Assembly: GCA_020047875.1 (NCBI GenBank) | Contig: JAIFNE010000215.1 | Location: 1-26,934 of the forward strand | DNA from: Hydrogenophaga sp. | GTDB lineage: Bacteria > Pseudomonadota > Gammaproteobacteria > Burkholderiales > Burkholderiaceae_C | DNA length: 26,934 nucleotides | Direction: 5' to 3' | Notes under the pieces: generated by a model | What the model was told of the DNA's origin: nothing | The model's database searches: none | What the model saw: only the letters and a program-made list of their open reading frames with translations | Made by a program: the position numbers and the translations under genes | Shown: piece by piece, positions 14,530 to 22,762 of the stretch | Position numbering within the stretch: the stretch's first letter is position 1 | Layout: each line of letters opens with the position of its first letter

Positions 14530-16071
14530 ATGACCGACAAGCTCATCATTTTCGACACCACTTTGCGTGACGGCGAACAGTCGCCTGGCGCCTCCATGAC
14601 CAAAGACGAAAAGCTGCGCATTGCCCGCCAGCTGGAGCGTCTGAAGGTCGATGTGATCGAGGCCGGTTTTGCAGCCAGCTCCAACGGCGACTTCGACTGT
14701 GTGCAGGCGATCGCCAACACCATCAAGGACTCCACCGTGTGTTCGCTGGCGCGTGCCAACGATCGCGACATTTCGCGTGCTGCCGAGGCCCTCAAGGGTG
14801 CCAGCCGGGCGCGCATTCACACCTTCATTGCCACCAGCGAACTCCACATGGAGAAGAAGCTGCGCATGACACGGGAGCAGGTGCTGGAGCAGGCCATTCA
14901 GTCGGTTCGGTTTGCGCGCAACCTGGTGGACGACATCGAGTTCAGCCCGGAAGACGGCTATCGCAGCGATCCAGACTTCCTCTGCCGGGTGCTGGAGGCG
15001 GTGATCAAGGAAGGGGCCACCACGCTCAACATTCCAGACACGGTGGGCTATGCCATTCCCGAGCTGTATGGCGAGTTCATCCGGTCCCTGCGGGAACGGG
15101 TGCCGAATGCCGACAAGGCAGTCTGGTCGGTGCATTGCCACAACGATCTGGGCATGGCGGTTGCCAATTCGCTGGCCGGTGTGAAGATCGGCGGCGCGCG
15201 GCAGGTGGAATGCACCATCAACGGTCTTGGCGAGCGGGCGGGTAACTGCTCTCTGGAAGAGATCGTGATGGCGGTGCGCACGCGCCGCGACTATTTCCAG
15301 CTTGATGTGGGTGTGGACACCACGCAGATCGTGCCGGCCAGCCGCATGGTGAGTCAGACCACCGGCTTTGTGGTGCAGCCCAACAAGGCTGTGGTGGGCG
15401 CCAACGCCTTTGCCCATGCCAGCGGCATTCACCAGGACGGCGTGCTTAAAGCGCGCGACACCTACGAAATCATGCGGGCGGAAGACGTGGGCTGGGCGGC
15501 CAACAAGATCGTACTGGGCAAACTCAGTGGCCGAAACGCCTTCAAACAGCGCTTGCTGGATCTCGGCATCGAAATGGCTTCAGAGAGTGAGATCAACACC
15601 GCCTTCGCCGCGTTCAAAGAACTCGCCGACCGCAAGAGCGAGATCTTCGACGAAGACATCCTCGCTCTGTGCAGCGACGAAAGCGTGACCGCGGAAAAAG
15701 AACACTACGGTCTGGTTTCGCTGTCCCAGCACAGCGAAACCGGTGAACGGCCCCATGCCAAGGTAGTTTTCACCATAGAAGGCAAGGAGTACCAGGCCGA
15801 GTCGGATGGCAACGGACCGGTGGACGCTTCGCTCAAGGCGATTGAGCATCACGTCAAGAGCGGCGCCGAGCTGGTGCTGTATTCGGTCAATGCCATCACC
15901 AGCGGCTCGACCGAGAGCCAGGGTGAGGTGACGGTGCGCTTGCAGCACAGCGGGCGAGTGGTCAACGGCGTGGGCGCGGATCCCGACATCGTGGTTGCAT
16001 CGGCCAAGGCCTACCTCAGCGCGCTGAACAAACTGCAAAGCAAGGCTGATCGGGTGGCGGCTCAAGGATAA
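14530..16071 (+). CDS. leuA: 2-isopropylmalate synthase
   Basis: This enzyme condenses 2-oxoisovalerate with acetyl-CoA, the first committed step of leucine synthesis. The 513-residue protein has the catalytic barrel with DTTLRDGEQSPG at 9-20 (Arg13, Asp14), HCHNDLGMAVANSLAG with metal ligands His202 and His204, and NGLGERAGNCSLEE just after. A C-terminal regulatory domain (about 390-513) includes KAIEHHVKSGAELVLYSV and is expected to bind leucine for feedback inhibition. The ATG at 14530 follows GGAGAG by a few bases; an open extension to 14398 overlaps the attenuator and is rejected. Expression is likely controlled by the upstream attenuator. Confidence 0.97.
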   Translation: MTDKLIIFDTTLRDGEQSPGASMTKDEKLRIARQLERLKVDVIEAGFAASSNGDFDCVQAIANTIKDSTVCSLARANDRDISRAAEALKGASRARIHTFIATSELHMEKKLRMTREQVLEQAIQSVRFARNLVDDIEFSPEDGYRSDPDFLCRVLEAVIKEGATTLNIPDTVGYAIPELYGEFIRSLRERVPNADKAVWSVHCHNDLGMAVANSLAGVKIGGARQVECTINGLGERAGNCSLEEIVMAVRTRRDYFQLDVGVDTTQIVPASRMVSQTTGFVVQPNKAVVGANAFAHASGIHQDGVLKARDTYEIMRAEDVGWAANKIVLGKLSGRNAFKQRLLDLGIEMASESEINTAFAAFKELADRKSEIFDEDILALCSDESVTAEKEHYGLVSLSQHSETGERPHAKVVFTIEGKEYQAESDGNGPVDASLKAIEHHVKSGAELVLYSVNAITSGSTESQGEVTVRLQHSGRVVNGVGADPDIVVASAKAYLSALNKLQSKADRVAAQG

Positions 16072-16153
16072 GTCTTTATAAATCAAAGACTTAATCGTTT
16101 GTTGGAGAGCAAACGCTGAAACTGGCGGAAAATCGCCCGGCAGTTTCAGCGTT
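16071..16153. terminator. Two inverted repeats after leuA, likely transcription end
   Basis: AGTCTTT (16071-16077) pairs with AAAGACT (16085-16091), beginning at the last base of the leuA stop. A second 13-bp perfect stem, AACGCTGAAACTG (16112-16124) with CAGTTTCAGCGTT (16141-16153), follows. The T tract after it is weak (TTCATT), so it may act as a Rho-independent terminator of modest strength or as an mRNA 3' stabiliser. Confidence 0.65.
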
Positions 16154-16183
16154 CATTGAGCTATGTCTTCCAAGCATTTGATA

Positions 16184-16212
16184 TTGCTAGTTTTTTTCGT
16201 GAACCCTATACT
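16184..16212 (+). promoter_or_regulatory. Sigma-70-type promoter for the PBP7-like gene
   Basis: TTGCTA (16184-16189) and TATACT (16207-16212) are separated by exactly 17 bases, in an AT-rich stretch containing seven T. The expected start, near 16219, leaves a leader of about 30 bases before the ATG at 16249. Confidence 0.75.
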
Positions 16213-16248
16213 CCTCTTTGCCGCAAACAGGCCGGCTGGAGTGGACCC

Positions 16249-17433
16249 ATGAACTTTCTCGCACCTCGCATACAAAAAGCGTTCCAAGTGGCCGCCGTGG
16301 CGTTGTTGGGTGCGGCGCTGAGCTGGCCTGCGCTGTCTCAGGCCAGCAGCAGCACGAAACCTGTGGCCAAGAAGACGGTGAACGCTGATCGTAAGAAAGC
16401 GCCATCAGCAACCAGTGCCAAGACCAAGCGCCCCGTGGCGAGCAAGAAAACCGCCGCTCGCTCTGCGGACAAAGCCGGCAACCGCAAGGTAGCGCGCGCA
16501 AGCCAGCCCGCCAAGCGCCAGCGCGTGACGGTGGCGGCGAACACCCAGCGCCCCGCCCTGAAGAAGGTGTCTGCCAAGCGCGCTGCCTCGGCGGGCGCGG
16601 TGGCCGCCGCCGCACCGCTCACCCTGAGCGCTGGCGAGCGTCTCGGTTTGCGCGAATCGGATGACCCACTGGACCTGAACTCCAGTGTGGCGCTGGTGGT
16701 TGACCAGGACTCGGGCGAGGTGCTGTTCAGCAAGAACGAGTCGGCGGTGTTGCCCATTGCTTCGCTCACCAAGCTCATGACCGGGCTGGTGATCGCCGAT
16801 GCCAACCTGCCGATGGAGGAAATGATCACCATCACACGGGATGATGTCGACACCTACAAAGGCAGCGGTTCGCGTCTGCCGGTTGGCACCACCCTGAGCC
16901 GCGGCGAAATGATGCACCTGTCGCTGATGTCCAGCGAGAACCGGGCGGCGCACGCCCTGGGACGGACGTTTCCGGGCGGCATGCAGCAGTTTGTCAAGCT
17001 CATGAACAGCAAGGCTCAAGAGCTGGGCATGAAGGACACGCGGTTTGTAGAGCCCACTGGATTGCTCAGCTGGAACCAGTCGAGTGCAAGCGATCTGGTC
17101 ACACTGGTGTCGGCAGCCTACGACCGGCCCATCCTGCGTCAGCTTTCCACCTCGCCGAGTCATCAACTCGATGTGGGCCCCCGTACCTTGCAGTACCAGA
17201 ACTCCAACCGGTTGATTCGCAACCCCGAGTGGGACATTGGCCTTCAGAAGACTGGTTACATTGCCGAAGCCGGCCGGTGTCTGGTGATGCAGACCAAGAT
17301 TGCCGGGCGCAAGTTGATCATGGTGTTTCTGGATTCCACCGGCAAATTGAGCCGGTTGCAGGATGCCGAACGGGTTCGCCGGTGGGTGGAAGCGAAAAAG
17401 TATCAGGAGCTGTTTGCGCGTCCCCAGGGTTGA
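16249..17433 (+). CDS. pbpG: D-alanyl-D-alanine endopeptidase / PBP7-like serine peptidase (S11)
   Basis: A periplasmic serine peptidase that cuts peptidoglycan cross-links. The 394-residue precursor starts with a signal peptide (MNFLAPRIQKAFQVAAVALL, cleavage probably near Ala27-Ala32). A basic linker of about 85 residues (35-120), rich in Lys, Ala and Arg, comes next, then the S11 catalytic domain. That domain has Ser172-x-x-Lys175 in IASLTKLMTG, Ser229-Glu-Asn231 in MSSENRAA and Lys334-Thr-Gly336 in QKTGYIAEAG. GGAG lies about 8 bases before the ATG. The linker is longer than in E. coli PBP7 and looks like histone H1-type sequence. It is a single-gene unit with its own promoter and terminator. 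A DacA-type carboxypeptidase is the alternative, but SEN plus short C-terminus favours PBP7. Confidence 0.9.
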   Translation: MNFLAPRIQKAFQVAAVALLGAALSWPALSQASSSTKPVAKKTVNADRKKAPSATSAKTKRPVASKKTAARSADKAGNRKVARASQPAKRQRVTVAANTQRPALKKVSAKRAASAGAVAAAAPLTLSAGERLGLRESDDPLDLNSSVALVVDQDSGEVLFSKNESAVLPIASLTKLMTGLVIADANLPMEEMITITRDDVDTYKGSGSRLPVGTTLSRGEMMHLSLMSSENRAAHALGRTFPGGMQQFVKLMNSKAQELGMKDTRFVEPTGLLSWNQSSASDLVTLVSAAYDRPILRQLSTSPSHQLDVGPRTLQYQNSNRLIRNPEWDIGLQKTGYIAEAGRCLVMQTKIAGRKLIMVFLDSTGKLSRLQDAERVRRWVEAKKYQELFARPQG

Positions 17434-17458
17434 AAAGCTGGCATGGCTGTCGCCCAAC

Positions 17459-17491
17459 AAAAAAGCGGTCCAGGTGACCGCTTTTTTGTTT
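17459..17491. terminator. Bidirectional Rho-independent terminator
   Basis: AAAAAAGCGGTC (17459-17470) pairs perfectly with GACCGCTTTTTT (17476-17487) around a 5-base loop, followed by GTTTT. The A tract on one side and T tract on the other let it end both the PBP7-like gene and the convergent IclR-type gene. Confidence 0.92.
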
Positions 17492-17521
17492 TGGTGCGGC
17501 GCGCGCGGCCTTTCGGCGCCG

Positions 17522-18304
17522 TTATGGTGGTGGCGTGTAACCCAGCGCGGCGGAGATACCGGCGGCGGTGGCGCGCAGCTTGGGTAACCAGGCATCGTCC
17601 AGCCGATCAGCCGGTGCGGAAATCGAAAGACCTGCCACCAGGCGATCCTGGTCGTCGTAGATGCCAGCCGCCATGCACCGAACACCCATTTCGAGTTCCT
17701 CGTTGTCGCGGGCAATTCCGGTCTGGCGACATTGAACGAGTTCACGCTCCAGGGCGCTCAGCTGGGTCAGGCTGTTGCGGGTGTTGCCGGCCAGGCCGGT
17801 GCGCGTGGCATAGGCACGAACCCGCTGCGGGTCTTCGGCGGCGAGGAACAGTTTGCCGACCGAGGTCAGGTGAAGCGGCGCGTGGCCACCGATCGCACGC
17901 ACCACCTGCATGCCCGAGCGCTCGCTGAATGCGCGTTCCACATACACGATTTCATCGCCCTGACGCAGGCTTAGACTCACTGGCTGCTGAGTGAGTTTGT
18001 GCAATTCGCGCATGGGTTGCAGGGCAGCATCGCGCACGCTGAGGCGGGCTTTCACCAGGTTGCCCAACTCCAGCAGGCGCATCCCGAGGCGGTAGCTGCC
18101 GGCCTCGGGCCGGTCCACAAAACGGCCTATGGTCAGGTCGTTGAGGATGCGGTGGGCGGTCGATGGATGCAGGCCTGTTTCTTCGCTGATCTCCTTCAGC
18201 GAGACCGACTCTTCGCGCGACGCGAGTACCTCGATCAGGTTGAACATGCGCTCAATGACCTGAACGGTGGGCGTGCTGGATGGGGTGGCAGAGCGTTTGG
18301 TCAT
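17522..18304 (-). CDS. IclR family transcriptional regulator
   Basis: A 260-residue regulator. The N-terminal winged helix-turn-helix covers about 15-75, with SLKEISEETGLHPSTAHRIL as the DNA-reading helix pair. The C-terminal effector domain (about 90-255) includes HLTSVGKLFLAA and GIYDDQDRLVAGLSISAPAD, standard for the family. The ATG at 18304 begins MTKRSATPSSTP. The effector is unknown; no catabolic operon is adjacent, since the neighbours are bpt on the same strand and a peptidoglycan enzyme. The nearest upstream gene ends 76 bases away, with a weak terminator in between, so it probably has its own promoter. Confidence 0.93.
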   Translation of the reverse strand: MTKRSATPSSTPTVQVIERMFNLIEVLASREESVSLKEISEETGLHPSTAHRILNDLTIGRFVDRPEAGSYRLGMRLLELGNLVKARLSVRDAALQPMRELHKLTQQPVSLSLRQGDEIVYVERAFSERSGMQVVRAIGGHAPLHLTSVGKLFLAAEDPQRVRAYATRTGLAGNTRNSLTQLSALERELVQCRQTGIARDNEELEMGVRCMAAGIYDDQDRLVAGLSISAPADRLDDAWLPKLRATAAGISAALGYTPPP

Positions 18305-18331
18305 GGCATGGGACAGTTGCCATCATTTTAC

Positions 18332-18363
18332 AAGATGAAATTTGGCGGGCGGGTGGCGCCCGC
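18332..18363 (-). terminator. Hairpin terminator after bpt, weak T tract
   Basis: Read on the minus strand, a 7-bp stem GCGGGCG/CGCCCGC (plus-strand 18345-18351 and 18357-18363, 5-base loop) is followed by CAAATTTCATCTT. The T tract is short and interrupted, so termination may be partial. Confidence 0.6.
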
Positions 18364-18380
18364 TTGGTAGTGTGGCGAAC

Positions 18381-19118
18381 TCAGGCTGGCGTGATCCAGC
18401 GGCCTTCGCGCAGCACCTGATGGGGCCGAAAACTGGCCTTGTAGTTCATTTTTCCGCTCTGGGCGATCCAGTAGCCGAGGTACACGTGGGGCAGCGCCAG
18501 CGATCGCGCCTGCTCGATTTGCCAGAGCACGTTGTAGGTGCCGTAACTGGCCCCGGCATCGGGCTCGTAGAAGGTGTAAACGGCAGAGAGACCGTCGTTG
18601 AGCACGTCAACAATGGACACCATCTTGAGCCGCTCCGGCATGTCGCCCTGGGCCGGCTCGAAGAACTCCACCAGGCGTGAGTTGACCCGGCTTTGCAGCA
18701 GGAACTGGGTGTATTGATCGATGCTGTCCCGGTCCATGCCGCCGCCGGCGTGGCGGCTGTTCTGGTATCGCAGGTACAGCTGGTAGTGCTCGGGCAGGAA
18801 ACACAGCTTGAGCACCCGGGTGTGCAGCGCAGCATGCTGGCGCTGGCTGCGGCGCTGGCTGCGGCTGGGGGCAAAGTGTTCCACCGGCACACGCAGCGGC
18901 ACGCAGGCGTTGCAGCCATCGCAGTAGGGCCGGTAGGTGAACATGCCGCTGCGGCGAAAGCCCTGGGCAACGAGGTCTGAATACGCGTCGTTGTGAATCA
19001 GGTGGCTGGGTGTTGCCACCTGTGAGCGCGCCTGCCTGGCTGGCAGGTAGCTGCACGGGTAGGGCGCGGTCGCGTAAAACTGGAGCGCCTGAAGCGGGAG
19101 TTCTTTGAGGTGCGTCAT
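18381..19118 (-). CDS. bpt: Aspartate/glutamate leucyltransferase (bacterial ATE-like protein)
   Basis: An N-degron enzyme that attaches leucine from leucyl-tRNA to proteins with N-terminal Asp or Glu, marking them for ClpS/ClpAP. The 245-residue product has the N-terminal cysteine set of the ATE family: Cys22 in YPCSYLP and Cys66, Cys69 and Cys72 in YCDGCNACVPLRVPV. The C-terminal GNAT-like part contains YLGYWIAQSGKMNYKASFRP. The ATG at 19118 overlaps the aat stop by 4 bases, so the two are translationally coupled. Many databases call such proteins arginyltransferase, but bacterial Bpt-type enzymes transfer leucine. Confidence 0.95.
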   Translation of the reverse strand: MTHLKELPLQALQFYATAPYPCSYLPARQARSQVATPSHLIHNDAYSDLVAQGFRRSGMFTYRPYCDGCNACVPLRVPVEHFAPSRSQRRSQRQHAALHTRVLKLCFLPEHYQLYLRYQNSRHAGGGMDRDSIDQYTQFLLQSRVNSRLVEFFEPAQGDMPERLKMVSIVDVLNDGLSAVYTFYEPDAGASYGTYNVLWQIEQARSLALPHVYLGYWIAQSGKMNYKASFRPHQVLREGRWITPA

Positions 19119-19897
19119 GTGAGAAATTCGCCGTCTTCGGCCCGATCTCCCAAGAGGTGGCGCCAGTATACGGATTCAAATTTCCAGTGTGGGGCAGGCC
19201 GTTCCAAGACCTGGCGCAGGTGTGCGCCGAAGGCTTCCCGGTGCACAGGTTGTGCGCCTAACGAGGCCAGGTGGGATGTCTCTTGCTGGCAGTCGATCCA
19301 GGGCATCTCATGCGCGCGGCTGAACGCAACCAGTGCCGCCAGCGCGATTTTCGAGGCGCCGCTCTGGCGGCTGAACATGGATTCGCCGAACACCATGCGA
19401 CCGAGGTTGACCGCGTACAGACCGCCAGCGAGTTCGCCATCGATCCAGGTTTCCACACTGTGCACGACACCCGCACGCGCCAGCTGCGCATACGCCTGAG
19501 CCATGGCAGGCTGTATCCATGTGCCCTGCTGGCCCTCGCGCGGCGTGTGGGCGCAGGCCTGGATGACGCGACCGACATCGCGGTCCATGTGGACCTCCAG
19601 TCTGCCGGCCTGGCGTAAGGCGCGAATCGACTTGCGCAGGGATCGGTGCAGTCGGAACTGCTGCACCTGAAGCACCATGCGCGGGTGTGTGCTCCACCAC
19701 AGAATGGGCTGGCCCGCGCTGTACCAGGGAAAGATGCCGTTCGAATAGGCATCAATCAGCGTGGGCACATCCAGCACGCCTCCGGCGGCCAGCAGGCCGG
19801 GCGCCGGATCGTTCGCGCCCCATGCGCGATCGACCGGCGGGAAAGCCTGGCCAGGGGCCAGCCAGGGCACCCGGGAAGAAGGCGGTTGTTGCGTCAT
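19115..19897 (-). CDS. aat: Leucyl/phenylalanyl-tRNA--protein transferase
   Basis: It transfers Leu or Phe from aminoacyl-tRNA to N-terminal Lys or Arg, making an N-degron for ClpS/ClpAP. The 260-residue protein has YSNGIFPWYSAGQPILWWST at about 51-70, the family core, then HSVETWIDGELAGGLYAV and GRMVFGESMFSR. The start MTQQPPSSRV at 19897 is chosen; the frame is open upstream, but that part overlaps the VanZ-like gene and has no family character. It precedes bpt with a 4-base overlap, giving a compact two-gene N-degron module. Confidence 0.95.
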   Translation of the reverse strand: MTQQPPSSRVPWLAPGQAFPPVDRAWGANDPAPGLLAAGGVLDVPTLIDAYSNGIFPWYSAGQPILWWSTHPRMVLQVQQFRLHRSLRKSIRALRQAGRLEVHMDRDVGRVIQACAHTPREGQQGTWIQPAMAQAYAQLARAGVVHSVETWIDGELAGGLYAVNLGRMVFGESMFSRQSGASKIALAALVAFSRAHEMPWIDCQQETSHLASLGAQPVHREAFGAHLRQVLERPAPHWKFESVYWRHLLGDRAEDGEFLT

Positions 19898-19928
19898 GGT
19901 GCCTATTGTGCGCAACCTGGCCGCCGGC

Positions 19929-20297
19929 TCAATCGCCGGTGTGCGATGGCGTTGGTTGGTTCTGCGGCAGCAACCGCATGCCAACCAGCACCACCACGAT
20001 GCCCAGCGCGTCGGCCAGCCAGTCGAGCCAGTCGCCGCGACGCCAGCCGGTGGCGGACTGCGCCAGCTCGATGAACGCGCCGAACAGCAGCAAACCTGCC
20101 GCCACCCGCCAGCGCTCAGCCGGGTAGCCAAGCAGCCCGAGACCGGTGAGCGCTGCAAAGCCCAGTGCGTGCTGGGCCTTGTCCCACCAGTTGAACATTG
20201 ACGGGAGGTGAGCGACCGGCATCAGGCAAACCACGGTGGCGCCCAGAAGGCTCAGCCAGAACACGGCACGGGTGAGGCGGACGGGCAGATTGAGCAT
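19929..20297 (-). CDS. VanZ-like membrane protein
   Basis: A 122-residue protein with four hydrophobic segments and the VanZ-like pattern: an early LMPV after the first helix, WWDKAQHALGFAALTGLGLL in the second, and GAFIELAQSATGWRRGDWLDWLADALGI in the third to fourth. The Asp-Lys-x-x-H and R-x-D-x-x-D residues are typical. VanZ relatives can affect glycopeptide sensitivity, but most have no known role. It lies 31 bases before aat and 43 bases after the SelD fusion, all on the minus strand, so it is probably in one transcript with them. Confidence 0.88.
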   Translation of the reverse strand: MLNLPVRLTRAVFWLSLLGATVVCLMPVAHLPSMFNWWDKAQHALGFAALTGLGLLGYPAERWRVAAGLLLFGAFIELAQSATGWRRGDWLDWLADALGIVVVLVGMRLLPQNQPTPSHTGD

Positions 20298-20340
20298 GTG
20301 GATTCCTTCAGGTGCTTACCTTCGATTCAGGCCCAGGCCG

Positions 20341-22623
20341 TTAAGGAGTCAGCACCACCGGCTCCAGCGCATCAGACGCGCCCAGGATGCGGCCGATGAC
20401 GGCCGTCTGCGCATAGCCCGCCGCCTTGAGCGCCTCAACGCATGTGGCCGCCCGGTCGGCCGGCACGCTGGCGAGCAGGCCGCCCGCGGTTTGTGGGTCG
20501 AACAACAGCGGGTAGCGCGGGTCTTGCGCGAAGGCCTCGGCGTTGCGCAGCGCGCGGCGCAGCCGCACGTTGGCCGTTTGCAGCGAGCTGACGATGCCCG
20601 CCTCCACGCATTCCACCGCACCGTCGAGCAGGGGCAGGGCGCTCAGTTGAAGTTCGGCGTCCACGCCCGAGGGGCGTGTCATTTCCACCAGGTGACCGAG
20701 CAGGCCAAAGCCGGTGAGGTCGGTGCAGGCGGTGGCGCCGTGTGCGCGCAAAATCTGCGCGCCGCGCTGGTTGGACACCACCATAGATTTCAGGGCGGCG
20801 TCGATCCAGCGGCCTTTGGCCGCGTGCCGCGCGTGGGCCGCAAACAGCGTGCCGGTGCCGATCGGTTTGGTGAGCAGCAGCACGTTGCCTGGCTGCATGC
20901 CGCCCTTGCGCATGACGCCGTTCATGTGCTCGTCGATCAGACCGTTGATGGCAAAGCCCAGCGCCAGCTCGCGGCCTTCGCCGGTGTGCCCGCCCACCAG
21001 GGCGCACCCAGCGGCGTTGAGCACCTCCACCGCTCCGGTCATCATCTGCAGCAGCAATTCTTCGACCTGGGATTCCAGGCCAGGCGGCACCGTGGCGATG
21101 GCCGTGGCCGACTGCGGCTCGGCGCCCATGGCAAAAATGTCGCCCAGTGCGTGGTTGGCGGCGACCTGGCCAAACAGGTAAGGGTCGTCGATGAAGCTGC
21201 GGAAAAAGTCCACCGTGTGCACCATCGCCTTGCCTGGCGGCACGCGGACCACCGCGGCGTCGTCCGGCGCGTGCAGGCCAATCAGTACGTCGTCGCGCTC
21301 GACGGGGCGCAGGCTGCCCAGCGCCCGGCTGAGAATGCTGGCGCCCACCTTGGCGCCGCAGCCGCCGCAACGCATGGCAATGGCTGAAATGGCTTGTTTT
21401 GACTCTTCGGCACTCAGCGCCAGGCTGCTGCTGGGCGCCGTGCTGGCACTGCTGGGCGCCATGGCGGGCAGCTCGGTGAATTGGCGCATGAAGCGGCGGT
21501 CGATGCTGTCCTTCCAGCGCCACACCCAGGCGCCAGCAAAACCCAGGCGCCCGCGCGAAGCCACGGCAAACCGGTCGCCGGTGGAAATGAGCGCCAGCCA
21601 GCTGCGTTGCGGCCGATAGGCCACCAGTGACTGACCGCGCAAGCTCCGCTGCAGGTTTTTCGCTAGCGGTGGACCCATGCGCACCGCGAACACACCCGCC
21701 TTCTCCAGCGGCCTGCCGGTGAACGAAGCCACATCGCCCGCGGCGAAGACCCGGGGGTCGTCCAGCGTTTGCAGCCGGTCGTTGATTTTGATGAAGCCGT
21801 GTTCGTCCAGCGCCAGCCCGGTGCTTTGCAGCCAGGCCGGCCCACCAGCCTGCGTGACCCACATCGTTTCGTCCGCATCGAAGGTGCGGCCGTCCTGCGT
21901 GTGCAGGCAGCCGGGCAACACCTGCGTGACCTCCGCGCGGGCGTGCACCGCCACGTGGCGATCTCTGAGCACGCGGGCAAAGCGTGCGCGTACCCCGGCG
22001 TTGTGGGTGGGCAAGATGGTGTCGCCCGAGGTGAGCAGCACAAACTGCAGCACATCGGGGTTGCGTCCGAGCTTCTGCAGCTCCTGGCGCAGCCGGTACT
22101 GCATGGACAGCACCAGCTCCACACCGCCCGCGCCACCGCCCACCACCGCGATGGTGAAGCGGCTGTGTATCTCGCGCACCCGCGCCAGCAGGTTCATCCA
22201 GCGCTGGTTGAACTGGGCGATGGGCTTGACCGGCACGGCGTTGGCTTGCGCGCCCCCCACCTGGCGCACATTGGGCGTGGAGCCGGTGTTGATGGACAAC
22301 AGGTCATAGGGCACCGAAGGCCGGTCGCGCAACAGTACTCGCTGGCTGGCCCGGTCCAGCCCAGTCACCTCGCCGTGGATGAAGCGCGCGCCGGCAAACG
22401 CTGCCAGGCGGCCCAGGTCGATGTGCACCTCGTCAAAGCGGTAGTGGCCAGAGAGGTAGCCCGGCAGCATGCCGGAGTAGGGCGTGTCGATGTCGGTGCA
22501 GATCAGGGTGATGCGCAGGCCAGGCTCGGGCTGCATGGCGAGCATGCGCAACACGACCACATGGCTGTGGCCGCCGCCGACCAGGACCAGGTCGCGCAGG
22601 ATGGGGGATTCAGAGGCTTGCAT
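20341..22623 (-). CDS. selD: Fusion of NAD(P)/FAD oxidoreductase and selenide, water dikinase (SelD)
   Basis: A 760-residue two-domain protein. Residues 1-380 form an NDH-2-like flavin oxidoreductase with the FAD loop LVGGGHSH at 14-21, the NAD loop AVVGGGAGGVEL at 159-170 and RVFAAGDVASF at 291-301. After a Ser/Ala-rich linker (about 385-405), residues 410-760 form SelD, which makes selenophosphate from selenide and ATP. Its active-site motif is CGGCGAKVG: Cys422 matches the essential Cys17 of E. coli, Lys425 matches Lys20, and Ala424 replaces Cys19, which is dispensable there. DDAAVV (454-459), GDIFAMGA (494-501) and TDLTGFGLLGHL (634-645) supply metal and ATP contacts. The ATG at 22623 sets the N-terminus. 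Such fusions are known; the oxidoreductase may supply reduced selenium (inference). No selA, selB or mnmH is in the window. Confidence 0.95.
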   Translation of the reverse strand: MQASESPILRDLVLVGGGHSHVVVLRMLAMQPEPGLRITLICTDIDTPYSGMLPGYLSGHYRFDEVHIDLGRLAAFAGARFIHGEVTGLDRASQRVLLRDRPSVPYDLLSINTGSTPNVRQVGGAQANAVPVKPIAQFNQRWMNLLARVREIHSRFTIAVVGGGAGGVELVLSMQYRLRQELQKLGRNPDVLQFVLLTSGDTILPTHNAGVRARFARVLRDRHVAVHARAEVTQVLPGCLHTQDGRTFDADETMWVTQAGGPAWLQSTGLALDEHGFIKINDRLQTLDDPRVFAAGDVASFTGRPLEKAGVFAVRMGPPLAKNLQRSLRGQSLVAYRPQRSWLALISTGDRFAVASRGRLGFAGAWVWRWKDSIDRRFMRQFTELPAMAPSSASTAPSSSLALSAEESKQAISAIAMRCGGCGAKVGASILSRALGSLRPVERDDVLIGLHAPDDAAVVRVPPGKAMVHTVDFFRSFIDDPYLFGQVAANHALGDIFAMGAEPQSATAIATVPPGLESQVEELLLQMMTGAVEVLNAAGCALVGGHTGEGRELALGFAINGLIDEHMNGVMRKGGMQPGNVLLLTKPIGTGTLFAAHARHAAKGRWIDAALKSMVVSNQRGAQILRAHGATACTDLTGFGLLGHLVEMTRPSGVDAELQLSALPLLDGAVECVEAGIVSSLQTANVRLRRALRNAEAFAQDPRYPLLFDPQTAGGLLASVPADRAATCVEALKAAGYAQTAVIGRILGASDALEPVVLTP

Positions 22624-22679
22624 GGTGATCGTGGAGCGACCCCGGCTGCGGGATCGAGCCCGGCATGATCGCATGCACC

Positions 22680-22713
22680 GCGGCCCGGGTTGCAGGCTGC
22701 TGACCCGGGCCGC
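22680..22713. repeat. Perfect 11-bp inverted repeat between divergent selD and a membrane-protein gene
   Basis: GCGGCCCGGGT (22680-22690) pairs with ACCCGGGCCGC (22703-22713) with a 12-base loop, in the 139-base divergent gap. There is no T tract, so it could be an operator-like site or a remnant of a dispersed GC-rich repeat. Its midpoint is about 74 bases before the selD start. Confidence 0.65.
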
Positions 22714-22762
22714 CCGCGCGCTGGCCGGGCCGGTGGGCCGCCCCCTGGCGGCACAATGCCGC

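Noticed and set aside
16405..17745. A 446-codon minus-strand frame opposite the PBP7-like gene
   Set aside because: It crosses a strong terminator and is antisense to the S11 catalytic motifs.
20341..22623. A selenocysteine (in-frame TGA) in SelD
   Set aside because: The active-site position is encoded as Cys422 and the frame has no internal stop.
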